A stretch of DNA of 38,792 nt from a virus. The notes under the pieces were generated by a model that ran no database searches, was not told the DNA's origin, and saw nothing but the letters and a program-made list of their open reading frames with translations. The stretch spans positions 1 to 38,792 of IMG/VR virus record IMGVR_UViG_3300025684_000030. The stretch is one strand, 5' to 3'. Both the position numbers and the translations under genes were made by a program. Shown in pieces: positions 36,786 to 38,792 of the stretch (position 1 is its first letter; each line of letters opens with the position of its first letter).

Positions 36786-37613
36786 TTATTTGCCCTCGGT
36801 GCGAGATTCGTTCATCAAACGAAGACCCTCACCGCTTTTGGTTACTTCCGCGAATGCGGACTCGAACGGAACCTTGTGTTCGTCTGCGAACTCGGTTGCC
36901 ATCTTGTTCAAACGGAACGAAGCGGAAGCCTCGTCGTTCAGCGGGTTGGACCCGATCTCTTCCATCGACTTGGCAACGGCAGCGTCAGCAGCCTTCAGCG
37001 AGCCGAGGATGTCAGCATTGTCACCAATGGCTTCGAGCAGCTTGCCCTTCGCCAGATCGGTGCCTGCAAGATGGGGCAGTTCTTCAGCGCCGCGCTTTGC
37101 GAGTGCGACCTCTGCTTCCTTGGCCTTCATCACAGCAACTTCTTCAGCCTGTGCTTCCAGAGCTTTCAGAACAGCAGCAGGAATTGCCGACTTCTCGACT
37201 TTTTCACCTGCAACTTCAACGTACTCAGGATCAGCCCGCTTCTCCAGCTTGCCTTCTAGGATGTCGAAACCGGCTTCGCCAGCAGCCTTTTCCAGATCCG
37301 CTTTCGCGGCCTCTGCGCCTTCTGCCCGCTTGGTCAGGTCAGCGACCTGTCCTTCAAGGGCTTCCAGCTTCTCAGCGAGTTCTTGAGGGTCCATGTCGCC
37401 TCCTTTCTTGGTTTCAGTCATGCACATCTTCATGGCGTCCTCTTGCGAGTAACCCTTGTCCATGTACTCTTGCATTTTGGCCTTTTGGCCGTCCGTCATG
37501 TCGTCCATGAGGTCTCCTTGGCGCTTGTAGAGCGCGATTTTTGCACCGGGATTAGCGCCGCGATCCACAACGCTGAGTTCGTCAAGCACAATGCCTTTGA
37601 GCCGGTACTTCAT
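36786..37613 (-). CDS. scaffold-like head protein
   Basis: 275 residues. A start part KYRLKGIVLDELSVVDRGANPGA is typical of phage head morphogenesis proteins next to protease. Most of the rest is charged helix and coiled coil (ELAEKLEALEGQVADLTKRAE, LEAQAEEVAVMKAKEAEVALAKRG), as in scaffolding proteins. It would shape the prohead and be removed by the protease encoded just upstream. The ATG at 37613 overlaps the protease stop (ATGA), with GGAG eight bases upstream; an extension to 37688 is not supported. Confidence 0.78.
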   Translation of the reverse strand: MKYRLKGIVLDELSVVDRGANPGAKIALYKRQGDLMDDMTDGQKAKMQEYMDKGYSQEDAMKMCMTETKKGGDMDPQELAEKLEALEGQVADLTKRAEGAEAAKADLEKAAGEAGFDILEGKLEKRADPEYVEVAGEKVEKSAIPAAVLKALEAQAEEVAVMKAKEAEVALAKRGAEELPHLAGTDLAKGKLLEAIGDNADILGSLKAADAAVAKSMEEIGSNPLNDEASASFRLNKMATEFADEHKVPFESAFAEVTKSGEGLRLMNESRTEGK

Positions 37614-38791
37614 TCCATCTTCTCCCGTGACGCAGCGCGGCCACCAATCGAGAACCCGGCGAAATCGCCGCTCTTGACAGATTCCCATGCAGTGTCGTCG
37701 TAAATCTTCATGCCGACGATCCAGCCCTCAAGGTCCGTGTGCAGGCCGAGCGCCTTCGCAAGTTCGGATGTCAGCGGCAATGAGTGGATGACTTCACCGA
37801 TCTTGTCGCCTTTGTGCATCGCCTTTGCGGTGCGCACGTCCAGCATGAAGTCGTTGGCCATCTTTTCCATTTCGGATGGGGACATAACGTCCCCCTGACT
37901 ATCCACGACCTCTTCGCCGTCCTCAGTCACAACGGAAGCCCAGCCGTAGACGATGCGTTGCTCGTCATCGACTTTGAGGATCTTGGTTTCCTCGAACGAC
38001 TTATTTACACCAGTGTGTTGCATAATGGCCCCAATAATCGCTGAAACGGCTTGAGCAATCAACCCCTCCTTGACATCATCTTCCTCGTCATCCTCTTCCG
38101 GCTCAATTCCGGCGATTCGATTGAGTGCGTTGATGTAGTCGTCGTGGGTTTTTCCGGGCATGTAGAAGGCTTGCTCACCTTCATCTCCGCTCACATGAAT
38201 TTCACCACCAAGGCCCATGTCCATGCTGCGGGCCACAGCTTCTTGAGGCATGGTGAACGTGTCATCGTCAATCTGGCGCTTGTTGATGCGATCCATGATG
38301 CCGTTGGCCCAGTTCACGCCACTGGCACCGCCCCATCCAAGCCACGCCACATAGCCACGGTCTTTCCACGGGGTGTCTTTGTGCTTGGGATCTACTTCAG
38401 CGTTCTTGCGGTGCCGTGCGAACGCAGACATCCGTGCAACGGTGTCGCGTGACAGGTTCTCATTGCTTGCGAGTTGGTTTGCGCGTGTCCAGCCGACTTG
38501 CGTCATGCCTTTCACTTCGTCGCCGTACTTCTCTTTCCAGCGCAGGACTCGGGCTGCGTTGCTGCGAGCTGCCGCAGGTGCCTTGTACGTCTCAGCCTTC
38601 TCCCAATCGGCAGACGGGACGTGGACAGAGGATGATGTCGGGGAAGCCTTCTTCACCCACTGGCCGTTGGTCTTTTTGTAGCCAGCCTCTTGTAGACCTG
38701 CCCATGCGGACGCGAACGCGACGGACTCCGCCTTGCCAGACTTCATCTGGCTGTTGAAGATGTTCATAAACAGCCGCTGCCCATGCTCTGC
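37610..38791 (-). CDS. head maturation protease with ChaB and XkdF domains, 5' end missing
   Basis: The frame is open to the right edge. The visible N-terminus (EHGQRLFMNIFNSQMKSG, AFASAWAGLQEAGYKK) is the end of a ChaB-like domain whose start lies outside; the ATG at 38767 is inside this domain and unlikely to be the true start. A middle domain has ARVLRWKEKYGDEVKGMTQVGW and PWKDRGYVAWLGWGG. The C-terminal part (about 265-390; RIVYGWASVVTEDGEEVVD, HSLPLTSELAKALG, GWIVGMKIYDDTAWESVKSG) matches the XkdF serine protease domain. It would process scaffold and capsid. Portal and terminase should lie further right. Confidence 0.85.
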   Translation of the reverse strand, partial: AEHGQRLFMNIFNSQMKSGKAESVAFASAWAGLQEAGYKKTNGQWVKKASPTSSSVHVPSADWEKAETYKAPAAARSNAARVLRWKEKYGDEVKGMTQVGWTRANQLASNENLSRDTVARMSAFARHRKNAEVDPKHKDTPWKDRGYVAWLGWGGASGVNWANGIMDRINKRQIDDDTFTMPQEAVARSMDMGLGGEIHVSGDEGEQAFYMPGKTHDDYINALNRIAGIEPEEDDEEDDVKEGLIAQAVSAIIGAIMQHTGVNKSFEETKILKVDDEQRIVYGWASVVTEDGEEVVDSQGDVMSPSEMEKMANDFMLDVRTAKAMHKGDKIGEVIHSLPLTSELAKALGLHTDLEGWIVGMKIYDDTAWESVKSGDFAGFSIGGRAASREKME

Positions 38792-38792
38792 G

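Noticed and set aside
35315-37510. Open frame of 731 codons on the plus strand opposite capsid, decoration and scaffold genes
   Set aside because: It is a shadow of the GC-rich codon use of three well-supported minus-strand genes; its product resembles no protein and its start has no ribosome-binding site.

Overview
The window is an internal piece of the genome of a tailed phage (or prophage) with a long non-contractile tail. Both ends cut through genes: a helicase at the left edge and a head maturation protease at the right edge. The gene families (SleB-type hydrolase, XkdF protease with ChaB region, lambda-like tail tip set, baseplate-upper-like and repeat proteins), the moderate GC content and the short overlapping genes fit a phage of Alphaproteobacteria, most likely Rhodobacterales. 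The host is an inference. No integrase, repressor, terminase, portal or DNA polymerase is seen here; they would lie outside the window.

Layout. 1-2.5 kb (+): end of an SF2 helicase, a VRR-NUC nuclease and two small genes, closed by a strong terminator. 2.4-3.5 kb (-): dCTP deaminase, HD-domain nucleotidase and a small protein. 3.6-6.8 kb (+): about eleven small, translationally coupled genes ending with a SleB-type cell-wall hydrolase. 6.8-7.4 kb (-): orphan adenine-type methyltransferase and a helix-turn-helix protein. 7.5-8.1 kb (+): two small genes and a terminator. 8.1-10.15 kb (-): metallophosphoesterase plus four small coupled genes. 10.3-11.0 kb (+): three small genes around a tRNA-like element. 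11.1-12.7 kb (-): lysis cassette (XhlA-like membrane protein, amidase, holin-like protein, nested spanin pair). 12.8-19.1 kb (-): tail fibre and adhesin genes, including a protein built of 25 repeats of exactly 23 residues. 19.1-31.7 kb (-): tail tip/J protein, tail tip assembly proteins, tape measure, tail chaperones joined by a probable -1 frameshift, tail tube, terminator and connectors. 31.7-34.5 kb: accessory island. 34.5-38.8 kb (-): connector, capsid, decoration, scaffold and protease.

The structural genes read right to left in assembly order (protease, scaffold, decoration, capsid, connectors, tail tube, chaperones, tape measure, tip, fibres, lysis). This run is interrupted between two connector genes by an island. 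It holds a glycosyltransferase-like gene and a methyltransferase gene on the minus strand, with two plus-strand genes between them. One plus-strand gene encodes a protein resembling the C-terminal domain of IS110-family transposases, without the usual N-terminal nuclease domain. It is surrounded by four stem-loops, two on each side. Their arms differ but still pair, and their loops (30, 30, 30 and 32 bases) carry AGAAACCCA or a close variant at the same place. This is the most unusual structure in the window.

No stretch without a gene exceeds 300 bases. The longest gaps (10154-10293 and 32862-33011) hold a promoter with repeats and the first two stem-loops.
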